Notes: generated by a model from the letters alone, not told the origin. Shown: positions 21,533-28,626, counted from the first letter of the stretch. The stretch is DNA of 40,549 bases from Oscillospiraceae bacterium (GCA_017848125.1 JAGAJY010000092.1:1-40549), one strand, 5' to 3'. Numbers and translations: made by a program.

Positions 21533-21616
21533 TGGTGCGAGAGATGGGACTTGAACCCACACGCCAAAGACACACGCACCTCAAACGTGCCTGTCTGCCG
21601 ATTCCAGCACTCTCGC
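21533..21616 (-). tRNA. tRNA-Leu(GAG)
   Basis: The minus strand folds as a class II tRNA of 84 bases including CCA. The acceptor stem is GCGAGAG/CTCTCGC, the T arm GGGTTCAAGTCCC, and there is a long variable arm. The anticodon loop TTGAGGT is closed by CACGT/GCGTG, giving anticodon GAG. It has its own promoter and terminator. Confidence 0.95.
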
Positions 21617-21650
21617 ATATTTTGTATCGGTCATATCAACTGCCGACTAT

Positions 21651-21690
21651 GTTATTATAGCACAGGTATTTTAGTTTGTCAAGGACTTTT
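21651..21690 (-). promoter_or_regulatory. tRNA-Leu promoter
   Basis: Minus strand: TTGACA, 17 bases ending CTGTGC, TATAAT, about 35 bases upstream of the tRNA. The layout is the same as in the orphan promoters at 11952-11980 and 13397-13425. Confidence 0.85.
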
Positions 21691-21760
21691 TTGAATTTTA
21701 TCAAAAAAAGGTATTTTTTGTAGAATATGCACAATTTTCGGAGTTTCATACACATCACCC

Positions 21761-21789
21761 TTGACAAATTGGTTTGGCTGTGCTATAAT
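21761..21789 (+). promoter_or_regulatory. mntP promoter
   Basis: TTGACA (21761-21766), 17 bases ending CTGTGC, TATAAT (21784-21789). It is followed within 15 bases by the riboswitch aptamer. Confidence 0.88.
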
Positions 21790-21802
21790 CCATAATAATG
21801 CT

Positions 21803-21893
21803 TGTGGGGGAGTAACCTGCTTTTCACAAAAAGCGGCAAATCGACACACCGACTGTATTTCAGTCCGGTTTGCCTTAATTGGTAAGACTCACA
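21803..21893 (+). promoter_or_regulatory. yybP-ykoY-type manganese riboswitch aptamer
   Basis: The leader opens with TGTGGGGGAGTAACC, matching the conserved GGGGAGUAG start of yybP-ykoY elements. After a four-way-junction-like set of stems (AAGCGGCAAA, ATCGACACACCGACTG, CAGTCCGGTTTGCC), it closes with TTGGTAAGACTCACA, whose CACA pairs with the opening TGTG. This class senses manganese. The downstream gene is a manganese exporter, which fits. The P1 3' strand is shared with the terminator at 21885-21944. Confidence 0.85.
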
Positions 21894-21944
21894 TACAGAT
21901 ACAGCAAAAAGCCGTGCTGTATCTGTATGTGGGTCTTTTTGTTT
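21885..21944 (+). terminator. Riboswitch-controlled terminator ahead of mntP
   Basis: AGACTCACATACAGATACAG pairs with the matching strand CTGTATCTGTATGTGGGTCT, then five Ts. The 5' arm includes the aptamer's closing strand, so ligand binding should prevent the terminator: an ON switch with manganese. Confidence 0.85.
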
Positions 21945-21992
21945 TCCAAAAAGCATAGGATTTTATATTGGGAATGAAAGGAAGTAATATTT

Positions 21993-22550
21993 ATGGATAT
22001 GATAACACTGTTTCTTATTGCCGTGGGGCTTTCTATGGACGCATTTGCGGTTTCTGTCTGCAAGGGGCTTGCCACACCGTCGTACAAGCTGAAATATTCT
22101 CTCATATGCGGCGGCTGGTTCGGGGGATTTCAGGCGCTTATGCCTCTTATCGGCTATCTGCTGGGAGTGAATTTCAAAAGCTACATCACAGCCTTTGACC
22201 ACTGGATAGCATTCGTGCTGCTGGGAATAATCGGCTTCAATATGATAAAGGAAGCCCTTTCGGGAGATGAGGACTCCGCAGACCCCTCCTTTGCGCCGAA
22301 AACCATGGCTGTGCTTGCGGTGGCTACGGCAATAGACGCTCTTGCGGTGGGAATAACCTTTGCTTTTCTGAATGTCAATATAGTCTATGCGGTGCTCTTT
22401 ATCGGAGTCTGTACATTTCTTATCTCGGCGGCAGGAGTCAAAATAGGTGCGGTATTCGGAACAAAATACAAATCAAAGGCGGAGCTTGCGGGAGGAATTA
22501 TCCTGCTGCTGCTGGGAATAAAGATACTTATAGAGCATCTTTCGGAATGA
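21993..22550 (+). CDS. mntP: Manganese efflux pump MntP
   Basis: MntP (185 residues) is a small integral membrane protein exporting manganese. About six membrane helices are visible, in two related halves. The first half carries [15 protein letters not shown] (about residues 13-27) and the second [15 protein letters not shown], the paired Asp-Ala motifs of the family. The end has [23 protein letters not shown] precedes the ATG. Regulation through the manganese riboswitch and terminator directly upstream supports the name. It is a single-gene unit; rplU has its own promoter 59 bases further on. Confidence 0.93.
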   Translation: MDMITLFLIAVGLSMDAFAVSVCKGLATPSYKLKYSLICGGWFGGFQALMPLIGYLLGVNFKSYITAFDHWIAFVLLGIIGFNMIKEALSGDEDSADPSFAPKTMAVLAVATAIDALAVGITFAFLNVNIVYAVLFIGVCTFLISAAGVKIGAVFGTKYKSKAELAGGIILLLLGIKILIEHLSE

Positions 22551-22608
22551 GTTGTACGGAATATGCATAAAAAGGCTGTCCGATTCGGAAAAATGTTGAA
22601 AATCACCA

Positions 22609-22637
22609 TTGACAAACGGATAAATGTGTGATATAAT
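22609..22637 (+). promoter_or_regulatory. Promoter of the rplU-prp-rpmA operon
   Basis: TTGACA, 17 bases ending TGTGA, TATAAT. The leader up to the rplU start is about 90 bases. Confidence 0.85.
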
Positions 22638-22643
22638 AATTCT

Positions 22644-22733
22644 TGCCGCTTGGAACAGGCTATGAAAAGTGACGGGATATTTCTCCTGTACGCCTGCAAC
22701 AGCGAGTTTTTAAGAAAAGGCAGGTGCCGTAAA
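22644..22733 (+). promoter_or_regulatory. Possible L21 leader of rplU
   Basis: A transcribed leader of about 90 bases containing CCTGTACGCCTGC and AAAAGGCAGGTGCCG, able to form alternative pairings such as GCCTGC/GCAGGTGC that would cover the ribosome site AGGTG. Structured leaders ahead of rplU that bind L21 are known in Firmicutes. I infer the role from position; I did not match a family model. Confidence 0.5.
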
Positions 22734-23048
22734 ATGTACGCTATTATCGAAACAGGCGGAAAGCAGTATCAGGTTAAGGAGGGCGATGAGCTCTTCATCG
22801 AAAAGCTCGACGTTAACGCTGATGATACCGTAACCTTCGACAAGGTTATCGCTGTTAACAACGACAGCGCTCTTACTGTAGGTGCTCCCTACGTTGCAGG
22901 CGCAGCAGTTGAGGCTAAGGTTATCAAGAATGGCAAGGCTAAGAAGATCACTGTTTTCACTTACAAGCCTAAGAAGGGCTCTTCTCACAAGAAGCAGGGT
23001 CACAGACAGCCCTACACTAAGGTAAGAATCGACGCTATCAAGGCATGA
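22734..23048 (+). CDS. rplU: 50S ribosomal protein L21
   Basis: L21 binds 23S rRNA in the large subunit. It has 104 residues from ATG 22734, beginning [20 protein letters not shown], the family's hallmark start. It ends with [20 protein letters not shown], the basic C-terminal RNA-binding loop. The frame is open further upstream, but AGGTG eight bases before this ATG and the universal N-terminus decide the start. The stop overlaps the start of prp by four bases (ATGATAA). Confidence 0.97.
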   Translation: MYAIIETGGKQYQVKEGDELFIEKLDVNADDTVTFDKVIAVNNDSALTVGAPYVAGAAVEAKVIKNGKAKKITVFTYKPKKGSSHKKQGHRQPYTKVRIDAIKA

Positions 23049-23356
23049 TAAAGGCTGTTTTTTATAAGGAAAACGGCGGTTTATCGGGTTTTTCGCTGTC
23101 AGGTCATGCAGGCTATGGCACACAGGGCAATGATGTTGTCTGTGCGGCTGTATCCTCTGCCTCTGAGCTTACCTGCAACACTGTCACCGATTTTTTCGGT
23201 GACGAAGCACAGGTCGGCGTTGAGGAAAACACGCTGACTCTGCGGCTGAAAAACGGGAGCTGCGAATATTCTCGGAAGCTTATTGAATCCTTCAAGGTTC
23301 ATCTGGAGCTTATAAACGAGGAATATCCCGACAGTATCCGAATTGTTATCAAATGA
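23045..23356 (+). CDS. prp: Ribosomal-processing cysteine protease Prp
   Basis: Prp (103 residues) cuts the N-terminal extension off L27 before it can function in the ribosome. Catalytic residues are visible: H21 in SLSGHAGYG and C33 in [10 protein letters not shown], with the expected spacing of about a dozen residues. It lies between rplU and rpmA in the usual Firmicute order. It overlaps rplU by four bases and precedes rpmA by 34. The neighbouring L27 carries the matching cleavage site, so enzyme and substrate are both present. Confidence 0.93.
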   Translation: MIKAVFYKENGGLSGFSLSGHAGYGTQGNDVVCAAVSSASELTCNTVTDFFGDEAQVGVEENTLTLRLKNGSCEYSRKLIESFKVHLELINEEYPDSIRIVIK

Positions 23357-23390
23357 TAATGACTACCAAACAGAAAGGGAGGCTACCACA

Positions 23391-23672
23391 ATGATCAGAA
23401 TTTCCATGCAGTTTTTTGCTCATAAAAAGGGAATGGGTTCTACAAAGAACGGCCGTGACTCTGAGTCCAAGAGACTTGGCGTAAAGAGAGCTGACGGACA
23501 GTTCGTTACTTCCGGCAACATTCTCGTTCGCCAGAGAGGCACTCACATTCATCCCGGTGCAGGCGTTGGAATCGGCTCTGACGATACCATTTTCGCTGTT
23601 ATCGACGGTGTTGTAAAGTTCGAGCGTGTTGGCAAGGACCGTAAGAAGGTTAGCGTTTACGCTGCTGACTGA
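23391..23672 (+). CDS. rpmA: 50S ribosomal protein L27 with cleavable N-terminal extension
   Basis: L27 reaches the peptidyl transferase centre with its N-terminus. It has 94 residues from ATG 23391 (after AAAGGGAGG). The start [20 protein letters not shown] shows the Firmicute extension ending in QFF before AHKKG. In staphylococci and relatives this is removed by Prp after the FF, exposing the Ala-x-Lys-Lys-Gly tail. The remainder, with [18 protein letters not shown] and [15 protein letters not shown], is standard L27. The upstream in-frame codons to 23343 are not used. Confidence 0.97.
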   Translation: MIRISMQFFAHKKGMGSTKNGRDSESKRLGVKRADGQFVTSGNILVRQRGTHIHPGAGVGIGSDDTIFAVIDGVVKFERVGKDRKKVSVYAAD

Positions 23673-23691
23673 TTTTAATCAGATGAAAATT

Positions 23692-23728
23692 AGCCGTTTT
23701 TACTCTAAGGTAAAAGCGGCTTTTTTGC
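23692..23728 (+). terminator. Terminator after rpmA
   Basis: AGCCGTTTTTAC, six bases, GTAAAAGCGGCT followed by six Ts, 20 bases after the rpmA stop. The rhomboid gene begins soon after and may depend on read-through. Confidence 0.9.
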
Positions 23729-23749
23729 TACAGAAAGGGCTGAACAAAA

Positions 23750-24319
23750 ATGAAAATGCCGAAAATCACATACAACTCCCCTGTTATACTGAGCTTTACA
23801 CTGCTGTCGCTGGTTGTCGTAATACTTGGCTTTATAACAGGCGGTGCAGTCACACAGGCGGCTTTTACCATCTACAGAACAAGGCTCTCCGACCCTATGT
23901 TCTACCTCAGGCTTTTTACTCACGTTCTGGGCCATGCAGATTTTTCCCATTTTATGGGCAATTTCACTATCATACTGCTTGTAGGTCCTATGCTTGAAGA
24001 AAAGTACGGCGGCAAGCGGCTTCTTATGATGATAGCCTTTACCGCACTTGTGACGGGACTTATAAACGTTATATTCTTCCCCGCAACAGGGCTTCTTGGA
24101 GCAAGCGGAATCGCATTTATGATGATACTCCTCAGCTCCTTTGCCAACAGCAAAAGCGGCGAGCTTCCCCTGACCCTGATATTTGTTGCTGTGCTGTATC
24201 TCGGTACGGAGATAATCAACGGTATATTTGCCGCTGACAACATTTCTCAGATGGCTCATATCATCGGCGGCTGCTGCGGCTGTTTGTTCGGCTGGTTTAT
24301 AGGCAAGCAGCGAAATTGA
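23750..24319 (+). CDS. Rhomboid-family intramembrane serine protease
   Basis: This is an integral membrane protease with 189 residues and about six membrane helices. The catalytic pair is visible: S119 in LLGASGIAF (the GxSG motif) and H170 in SQMAHIIGG. The conserved loop HADFSHFMGN (H67, N71) after the first long amphipathic segment supports an active enzyme. Substrates cannot be predicted. AAAGGG lies ten bases before the ATG. It lies just after the rpmA terminator with no obvious promoter of its own. A degenerate copy of the 70-bp dispersed repeat begins three bases after its stop codon. Confidence 0.88.
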   Translation: MKMPKITYNSPVILSFTLLSLVVVILGFITGGAVTQAAFTIYRTRLSDPMFYLRLFTHVLGHADFSHFMGNFTIILLVGPMLEEKYGGKRLLMMIAFTALVTGLINVIFFPATGLLGASGIAFMMILLSSFANSKSGELPLTLIFVAVLYLGTEIINGIFAADNISQMAHIIGGCCGCLFGWFIGKQRN

Positions 24320-24321
24320 TT

Positions 24322-24385
24322 CCTGCGCCTAACTGTTTCGGCTGTTATCTCAACAGCTTATGTTTGCGGCTCTGTAACGTTACAT
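24322..24385. repeat. Degenerate copy of the 70-bp repeat, reversed
   Basis: Read on the minus strand it shows AACGTTACAGAGCCGCAAA, GTTGAGATAACA, then AACAGTTAGGCGCAGG, matching the family at 13562-13869. As elsewhere, the CAGG end faces the stop codon of the neighbouring gene. Confidence 0.7.
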
Positions 24386-24426
24386 AGCTTTATTTTCAAC
24401 TCAAAATTTGCTTATACAAATAAAAT

Positions 24427-24452
24427 AGCCGTCCGTATCACAGCGGACGGCT
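24427..24452. terminator. Bidirectional terminator between convergent genes
   Basis: AGCCGTCCG, eight bases, CGGACGGCT, with AT-rich T-containing tails on both sides. It serves the rhomboid gene and the convergent methyltransferase. Confidence 0.75.
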
Positions 24453-24512
24453 TAATTTATCGGAGAGAAACGCTGTTTCTTTCCGAATTTTTATTATCAG
24501 GAAAATAATATT

Positions 24513-25130
24513 TTACTGAACAAAATCTATTCTCAGAAACCTTTTTCCGTTTGGTAACGTTCTTTCTTTAATTTCTTTTGTTCTGTAATCAATTTCACGC
24601 ATACAGTTGATAAGAGCTTCTTCTTCCATTTGATGATGAACTTTTTCCAGACAATCAAAGCTATGTAAATACGGCGAATCCGAAACAAAGGAATTCTCCG
24701 AATTTATTTGAATGATACAAGAAACATACTTTGGTTTCACATTCATAACCACTCTTTGAAAACAACTATATCCAATGTATTCAATCAACAGATTTGCCAC
24801 AAGCAATTGCGAATACGGTAATTGCAGACCATCATCCAGCAAATCAGCACAAATTGTTTCAAGCACTCCATTTAATTCGCTGTATCGCTTGACACATTCG
24901 TCAAGATAGCTTTGGTTAACATCAACTCCGTACACTTTATTAACCTGCTCCTTATTGATGTGCTCAAGCCCGTTTCCGCCCGCTATTCCAAGAATCATTA
25001 TTGATTCAAATTTATCAGAAGAAAACTGTTCCTTCATCATCTGACTCAATGTCTGAAGCTGAAACACATTTTCACTGCTCATATGACTTTCATAATCGGA
25101 TAAAGGGATATCTTCCCAAGGATTTTTCAA
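24513..25130 (-). CDS. Class I SAM-dependent methyltransferase, substrate unknown
   Basis: This cytoplasmic enzyme has about 206 residues. The cofactor site shows as ESIMILGIAGGNGLEHI (glycine-rich loop, about residues 45-60) followed by VYGVDVNQSYLDECV (acidic residue ending strand 2). LETICADLLDD is motif III. The substrate part is not recognisable. The frame opens at 25202, but AGGAGG sits eight bases before TTG 25130 (then KNPWEDIPLS), so I use that start. It is AT-richer than the flanking HD-GYP gene and follows it by 37 bases, suggesting late joining to this operon. Confidence 0.75.
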   Translation of the reverse strand: MKNPWEDIPLSDYESHMSSENVFQLQTLSQMMKEQFSSDKFESIMILGIAGGNGLEHINKEQVNKVYGVDVNQSYLDECVKRYSELNGVLETICADLLDDGLQLPYSQLLVANLLIEYIGYSCFQRVVMNVKPKYVSCIIQINSENSFVSDSPYLHSFDCLEKVHHQMEEEALINCMREIDYRTKEIKERTLPNGKRFLRIDFVQ

Positions 25131-25167
25131 ATAAATTACCTCCTGAACGCAAAACAGACCAAAAAGT

Positions 25168-26262
25168 TTATCCGTGAATAAGCCTTGCGGCGTCAGCGTC
25201 ACACAGACCGAGTATAACTATGTTCATATACTTTGAGGAATCGCCCAGATCAAGCTCAACGCCGTTATCCGTAACGATAAGAGGACGCAGGGGCTGATCG
25301 TTGCTGTTTCTTATAATGGTAGCAGTCTCCCCTGTGGAAAGCTTTACCTTTGAGCCTACGGGGAAAGGTGCGACCTTTCTCAGAAAGGCTCTTACCACAT
25401 TTTCATCAAAATGGGTGTACATACCTCCCATAATGAACTCAATCGCCTCATTGGGGGGATTTGGTATGCGGTAAGGACGGTTTGAGGTCAGAGCGTCGTA
25501 AACGTCTGCAACCGCAAGGATACGGGCATATTCGTGAATCTCGTCACCTTTGAGCCGTCTGGGATAGCCTGTGCCGTCCCACCTCTCATGATGTCCGATT
25601 ATTCCCAGACAGCAGTCGTCCGAAACAAGCTTCCTTGCCCTCAGATGCTCTGCGGCATATACGGGATGAAGCCTTACCGTGTTATATTCCTCGTCGGTAA
25701 GCCTGCCCTTTTTATTGATTATCTCGATAGGAACGGAAACCTTGCCTATATCATGAAGCAGTCCCGCAACGCCCAGCTCCCCGAGCTTTTTTCTGTCATA
25801 GCCCATTTCAAGCCCTATGGCAATTGCCATAATAGCCACGCTGAGACTGTGATGATATGTATAATCGTCATACATTTTGATATCGGCAATGTTTATGAGA
25901 ATATCCTTTTTTGAGGAAAGCTCGTCTATAAGCTGCTCGGTGGTATTTCCGATAGCGTCGATGTCGCTCTGGGAAACCCCCTTGCTGCTGTCCATAAAAT
26001 TATCCGCAAGGCTGTGGATATTGCTTATTGCATTTTCCTTTATCTCGCTGTTGATAGAGGAAATCACTCTCGCCTCGCTGTTGCGGCTGTCAATGAATGC
26101 GCCTGCCACAACGTTGCTCATACGCATCTGGGTGATATTCATATCGGTAAGCTTTGCACCCGATTTAAGGGTGACAACAGTACCTGCCGAGCTGTCGAAA
26201 AATGTAATATCTCTTGCCATACACATTCCCGGGACAAGCTCATGGGTCCTTAAATATACCAT
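25168..26262 (-). CDS. HD-GYP domain protein, probable c-di-GMP phosphodiesterase
   Basis: HD-GYP enzymes hydrolyse the second messenger cyclic di-GMP, which controls motility and surface attachment. The protein has 364 residues. The N-terminal ~110 residues (RTHELVPGMCMARDITFFDS) look like the DUF3391-like lead-in of many HD-GYP proteins. The catalytic domain contains YHHSLSVAIMAIAIG, GLLHDIGKVSVP (the HD pair), HPVYAAEHL, then IIGHHERWDGTGYPRRLKGD, which includes the GYP signature, and ADVYDALTSNRPYR. All expected metal ligands appear present. Starts at ATG 26262 with GGAGG about 13 bases upstream. It is downstream of an AbrB-type regulator gene. Confidence 0.9.
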   Translation of the reverse strand: MVYLRTHELVPGMCMARDITFFDSSAGTVVTLKSGAKLTDMNITQMRMSNVVAGAFIDSRNSEARVISSINSEIKENAISNIHSLADNFMDSSKGVSQSDIDAIGNTTEQLIDELSSKKDILINIADIKMYDDYTYHHSLSVAIMAIAIGLEMGYDRKKLGELGVAGLLHDIGKVSVPIEIINKKGRLTDEEYNTVRLHPVYAAEHLRARKLVSDDCCLGIIGHHERWDGTGYPRRLKGDEIHEYARILAVADVYDALTSNRPYRIPNPPNEAIEFIMGGMYTHFDENVVRAFLRKVAPFPVGSKVKLSTGETATIIRNSNDQPLRPLIVTDNGVELDLGDSSKYMNIVILGLCDADAARLIHG

Positions 26263-26340
26263 ATGATATGACGCACCTCCTCATAAAAGAATATTTGCCT
26301 GCGCCGCCGCATAATTATGAAACAGGCGGCTGACAAATGC

Positions 26341-26580
26341 TTACTGTCTCAGCTGAGCCATGCAGCTTTCGCAGACGCATCTGTCCCTGAAGCTGATGAG
26401 ATTCTCCTCACAGCCGCAGAATACACAGCTTGCCACAGCCTTCTTGATGATTATCCTGTCATCTTCGGCTGAAATCTCAACATAGTCCCTGTTTCCGATG
26501 TTAAGATTTCTTCTCATTTCAACGGGAACAACGACCCTTCCAAGGGCGTCAAGCTGTCTTGTGATTGCAGATGATTTCAC
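26341..26580 (-). CDS. AbrB-family transcription regulator with C-terminal zinc ribbon
   Basis: This 79-residue protein is read from GTG 26580, nine bases after AGGAG. The first ~50 residues form the AbrB/SpoVT swapped-hairpin DNA-binding domain: ITRQLDALGRVVVPVEMRR, then IGNRDYVEISAEDDRIIIKK. In Bacillus such proteins repress transition-state genes. The tail adds CVFCGCEENL and CVCESC, which is likely a zinc-binding knuckle not present in Bacillus AbrB but common in clostridial versions. It is followed by the HD-GYP gene 78 bases downstream and divergent from spmA; it could regulate either. Confidence 0.88.
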   Translation of the reverse strand: MKSSAITRQLDALGRVVVPVEMRRNLNIGNRDYVEISAEDDRIIIKKAVASCVFCGCEENLISFRDRCVCESCMAQLRQ

Positions 26581-26659
26581 ATCAGGTCACTCCTTTTTGA
26601 ATAAATTTCCATAAAATCGTTCTCGTTTTAAAATACATATATATCACATTATATCAATT

Positions 26660-26695
26660 ATTTTAACTTTTTACAAGAACATTCTGTTTCAAAGT
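26660..26695 (-). promoter_or_regulatory. Promoter of the AbrB-like gene
   Basis: On the minus strand TTGTAA, 17 bases ending TTGA, TATAAT lies in the AT-rich gap upstream of 26580, giving a leader of about 70 bases. Coordinates are approximate to a few bases. Confidence 0.55.
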
Positions 26696-26726
26696 AATCA
26701 ACATTGTGTTAAAAGAGGGTGATATA

Positions 26727-27332
26727 TTGCTGTCTGTGATTTTTTCCGTTCTGATGATAATTTCCGTTATATCCGCATTTATTACCGGCAGGTTTGACGA
26801 GCTGTCCGAAGCTGTTCTCAACGAGCCTGTAAATGCGGTCGAGCTGTGCATATATCTCTGCGGCGGAATGTGCTTCTGGGGCGGAATTATGCGTGTTGCG
26901 GAAAAGTCGGGCATTACCGAGGGGCTGACAAAGCTTTTTTCCGTTCTTCTCGGCGGACTTTTCAAGGGGCTTGACAAAAACGGTCGGGCTTTTCGGGCAA
27001 TATGCATGAACATAACAGCCAATATGCTGGGGCTTGGAAACGCCGCAACCCCCTTGGGCATAGAAGCCATGAAAGCAATTGCCGAGGAAGAGAAGGCAGA
27101 AAGCACAGCTACCCCCTCTATGGTGATCTTCACTGTAATGAACACCGCTTCTGTTACGCTTATCCCGTCAACAGCCCTTTCTATGCGTATGAAATACGGC
27201 TCGGAAAGCCCTCTTGAAATAGTTATCCCCGTGTGGATAACCTCTGCCGCTGCTCTGGCAGTATCGCTGACGGCGGCTATTCTTCCATACACTGGGAGCA
27301 GACAAATAAAAAAGGAGAAACGGCAGAAATGA
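26727..27332 (+). CDS. spmA: Spore maturation protein A
   Basis: SpmA is a membrane protein needed with SpmB for full dehydration of the spore core. It has about 201 residues, with hydrophobic segments near 1-20, 40-60, 120-150 and 175-195. Nucleoside-recognition (Gate) family features are visible: ELCIYLCGGMCFWGGIMRVA and NITANMLGLGNAATPLGIEA, the hallmark asparagine-rich SpmA stretch. The frame opens at 26706, but GAGGGTG lies about seven bases before TTG 26727, which I take as start. The stop overlaps spmB by four bases (ATGA). Confidence 0.92.
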   Translation: MLSVIFSVLMIISVISAFITGRFDELSEAVLNEPVNAVELCIYLCGGMCFWGGIMRVAEKSGITEGLTKLFSVLLGGLFKGLDKNGRAFRAICMNITANMLGLGNAATPLGIEAMKAIAEEEKAESTATPSMVIFTVMNTASVTLIPSTALSMRMKYGSESPLEIVIPVWITSAAALAVSLTAAILPYTGSRQIKKEKRQK

Positions 27333-27844
27333 CAGCGGCAATGATGATACCTCTTATCCTGCTGGCAATAATAGGGGCAGGTATTTACAAACGAACAGAT
27401 ATTTTTTCAGAGTTTGCAAAGGGCGCAGGGGAAAACCTGAAGGTATGCGCAGAGCTTGTCCCCTCTCTTGTGGCGCTTATAACCGCAGTTGGAATGTTCC
27501 GTGCATCGGGAGCGCAGGAGCTTATAATCGGCTTCTGCTCGGATTTTTTCACAAGTCTTGGCTTTCCTGCGGAATGTCTGCCGCTGGCGCTTATCCGCCC
27601 CATATCCGGAAGCGGTGCACTGGCGGTTTATGAAAATCTGCTTGAGCAATGCGGTCCTGACAGCTTTGCGGGAAAAGCGGCAAGCGTAATGCTTGGCTCT
27701 ACGGAAACCACATTCTACACTCTTGCGGTATATTACGGTGCGGTAAGGATAAAAAACACCCGTCACACTCTCGCCGCCTCTCTTGCAGGCGATATGACAG
27801 GGTTTATTTTCAGCGTTCTGACCGTAAATCTGCTGCTAATGTGA
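27329..27844 (+). CDS. spmB: Spore maturation protein B
   Basis: SpmB is the partner of SpmA, also a Gate-domain membrane protein (171 residues). Start ATG 27329 overlaps the spmA stop and follows AAAGGAGAAA. Visible are MIPLILLAIIGAGIYKRTDI, GAGENLKVCAELVPSLVALI, the RPISGSGAL motif near residue 90 and MLGSTETTFYTLAVYYGAV, all typical of SpmB. Both genes intact suggests the organism can form spores, or did so recently. No sporulation-sigma promoter was identified upstream with confidence. Confidence 0.93.
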   Translation: MTAAMMIPLILLAIIGAGIYKRTDIFSEFAKGAGENLKVCAELVPSLVALITAVGMFRASGAQELIIGFCSDFFTSLGFPAECLPLALIRPISGSGALAVYENLLEQCGPDSFAGKAASVMLGSTETTFYTLAVYYGAVRIKNTRHTLAASLAGDMTGFIFSVLTVNLLLM

Positions 27845-27881
27845 ATATATTGTAAATTCTGCCGATTTTCACTGTCTGCTA

Positions 27882-27910
27882 TTGACAAGAGCGTTTTTTT
27901 CTGGTATAAT
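27882..27910 (+). promoter_or_regulatory. tRNA-Lys promoter
   Basis: TTGACA, 17 bases, TATAAT, 17 bases before the tRNA. Confidence 0.88.
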
Positions 27911-27927
27911 AATTAAGCATTGTATGC

Positions 27928-28003
27928 GAGCCATTAGCTCAGTCGGCAGAGCATTTGACTTTTAATCAAAGGGTCTGGGGTTCAAATCCCCAATGGCTCA
28001 CCA
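27928..28003 (+). tRNA. tRNA-Lys(TTT)
   Basis: 76 bases with encoded CCA. Acceptor stem GAGCCAT/ATGGCTC, D arm AGCTCAGTCGGCAGAGC, anticodon arm TTTGA, CTTTTAA, TCAAA with anticodon TTT, T arm GGGGTTCAAATCCCC. Confidence 0.97.
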
Positions 28004-28006
28004 AGT

Positions 28007-28041
28007 ACCCCAGCATCGCTGAAAGTGGTGTTGGGGTTTTG
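28007..28041 (+). terminator. Terminator after tRNA-Lys
   Basis: ACCCCAGCA and TGTTGGGGT stem followed by TTTTGATTT. Confidence 0.8.
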
Positions 28042-28071
28042 ATTTCCCTCATTCGTTTCGGGCAAAAGCTC

Positions 28072-28100
28072 TTGACAAGATGATCATTTTAATATATAAT
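28072..28100 (+). promoter_or_regulatory. tRNA-Thr promoter
   Basis: TTGACA, 17 bases, TATAAT, eight bases before the tRNA 5' end. Confidence 0.88.
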
Positions 28101-28108
28101 ATTGGTAT

Positions 28109-28184
28109 GCTAGTGTAGCACAGTTGGTAGTGCAGCTCATTCGTAATGAGCAGGTCGCGTGTTCGAGTCACGTCACTAGCTCCA
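28109..28184 (+). tRNA. tRNA-Thr(CGT)
   Basis: 76 bases with encoded CCA. Acceptor GCTAGTG/CACTAGC, anticodon arm GCTCA, TTCGTAA, TGAGC with anticodon CGT, T arm CGTGTTCGAGTCACG. It reads ACG. Confidence 0.96.
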
Positions 28185-28192
28185 ATGAAAAC

Positions 28193-28234
28193 CCTCGCAA
28201 ACACGCTGTTTTAAGCCGTTTGCGAGGTTTTTTT
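28193..28234 (+). terminator. Terminator after tRNA-Thr
   Basis: CCTCGCAAAC (28193-28202) pairs with GTTTGCGAGG (28218-28227), then seven Ts. Confidence 0.9.
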
Positions 28235-28369
28235 ATTTTTGCCGATAACATAAAAATAAGGCACTTTTTGGGTTTCAGAGTGTCAAAATGGGTGTCAATG
28301 CGGGTCAGAAACAAGGTCAGAAAATCCATTTCAACGCTCTCGTCTGTTATCGGGTATTATTTCATCGCC

Positions 28370-28510
28370 TTAATTATCAAGAGACACAATTTCAAACAAT
28401 TTTTTGGGATAAGCATAGGATTCTCCTGAACGGTCAATTACACCATAAAATCTCAAATCATCTGCAATATAAATCACCAGTTTCTTTCTTGTGCCCAGAA
28501 AATATGGCAT
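28370..28510 (-). CDS. Small 46-residue ORF, possibly leaderless, unknown
   Basis: In the long gap between tRNA-Thr and the chemoreceptor gene, the minus strand has an intact ATG-to-TAA frame of 46 codons. It begins MPYFLGTRKKLVIYIADD and continues LRFYGVIDRSGESYAYPKKL, looking protein-like (mixed basic, aromatic and acidic residues, beta-strand pattern). A promoter (TTGAAA, 17 bases, TATAAT) ends only eight bases before the ATG, so the transcript would begin at or next to the start codon, with no room for a ribosome site. No family recognised. The remainder of 28235-28626 shows nothing else certain. Confidence 0.45.
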   Translation of the reverse strand: MPYFLGTRKKLVIYIADDLRFYGVIDRSGESYAYPKKLFEIVSLDN

Positions 28511-28518
28511 TTTCTTTA

Positions 28519-28547
28519 ATTATATCACCATTGTTACACTATTTCAA
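28519..28547 (-). promoter_or_regulatory. Promoter abutting the 46-residue ORF
   Basis: Minus strand TTGAAA, 17 bases ending TGGTGA, TATAAT; the predicted transcript start is at about 28511-28513, next to the ATG at 28510. Confidence 0.6.
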
Positions 28548-28626
28548 GTTTTTCCCTGCTTTCCCTTCGCAAAAAACAGGTCACCTTTTTCTTATAAAAT
28601 GCTGACAGTCCATGTGTCAATTTTTG

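Noticed and set aside
26299..26330. GCCGCC/GGCGGC hairpin between the AbrB-like and HD-GYP genes considered as a terminator
   Set aside because: It has no T-run after the stem and a long loop; the two genes may well be co-transcribed.
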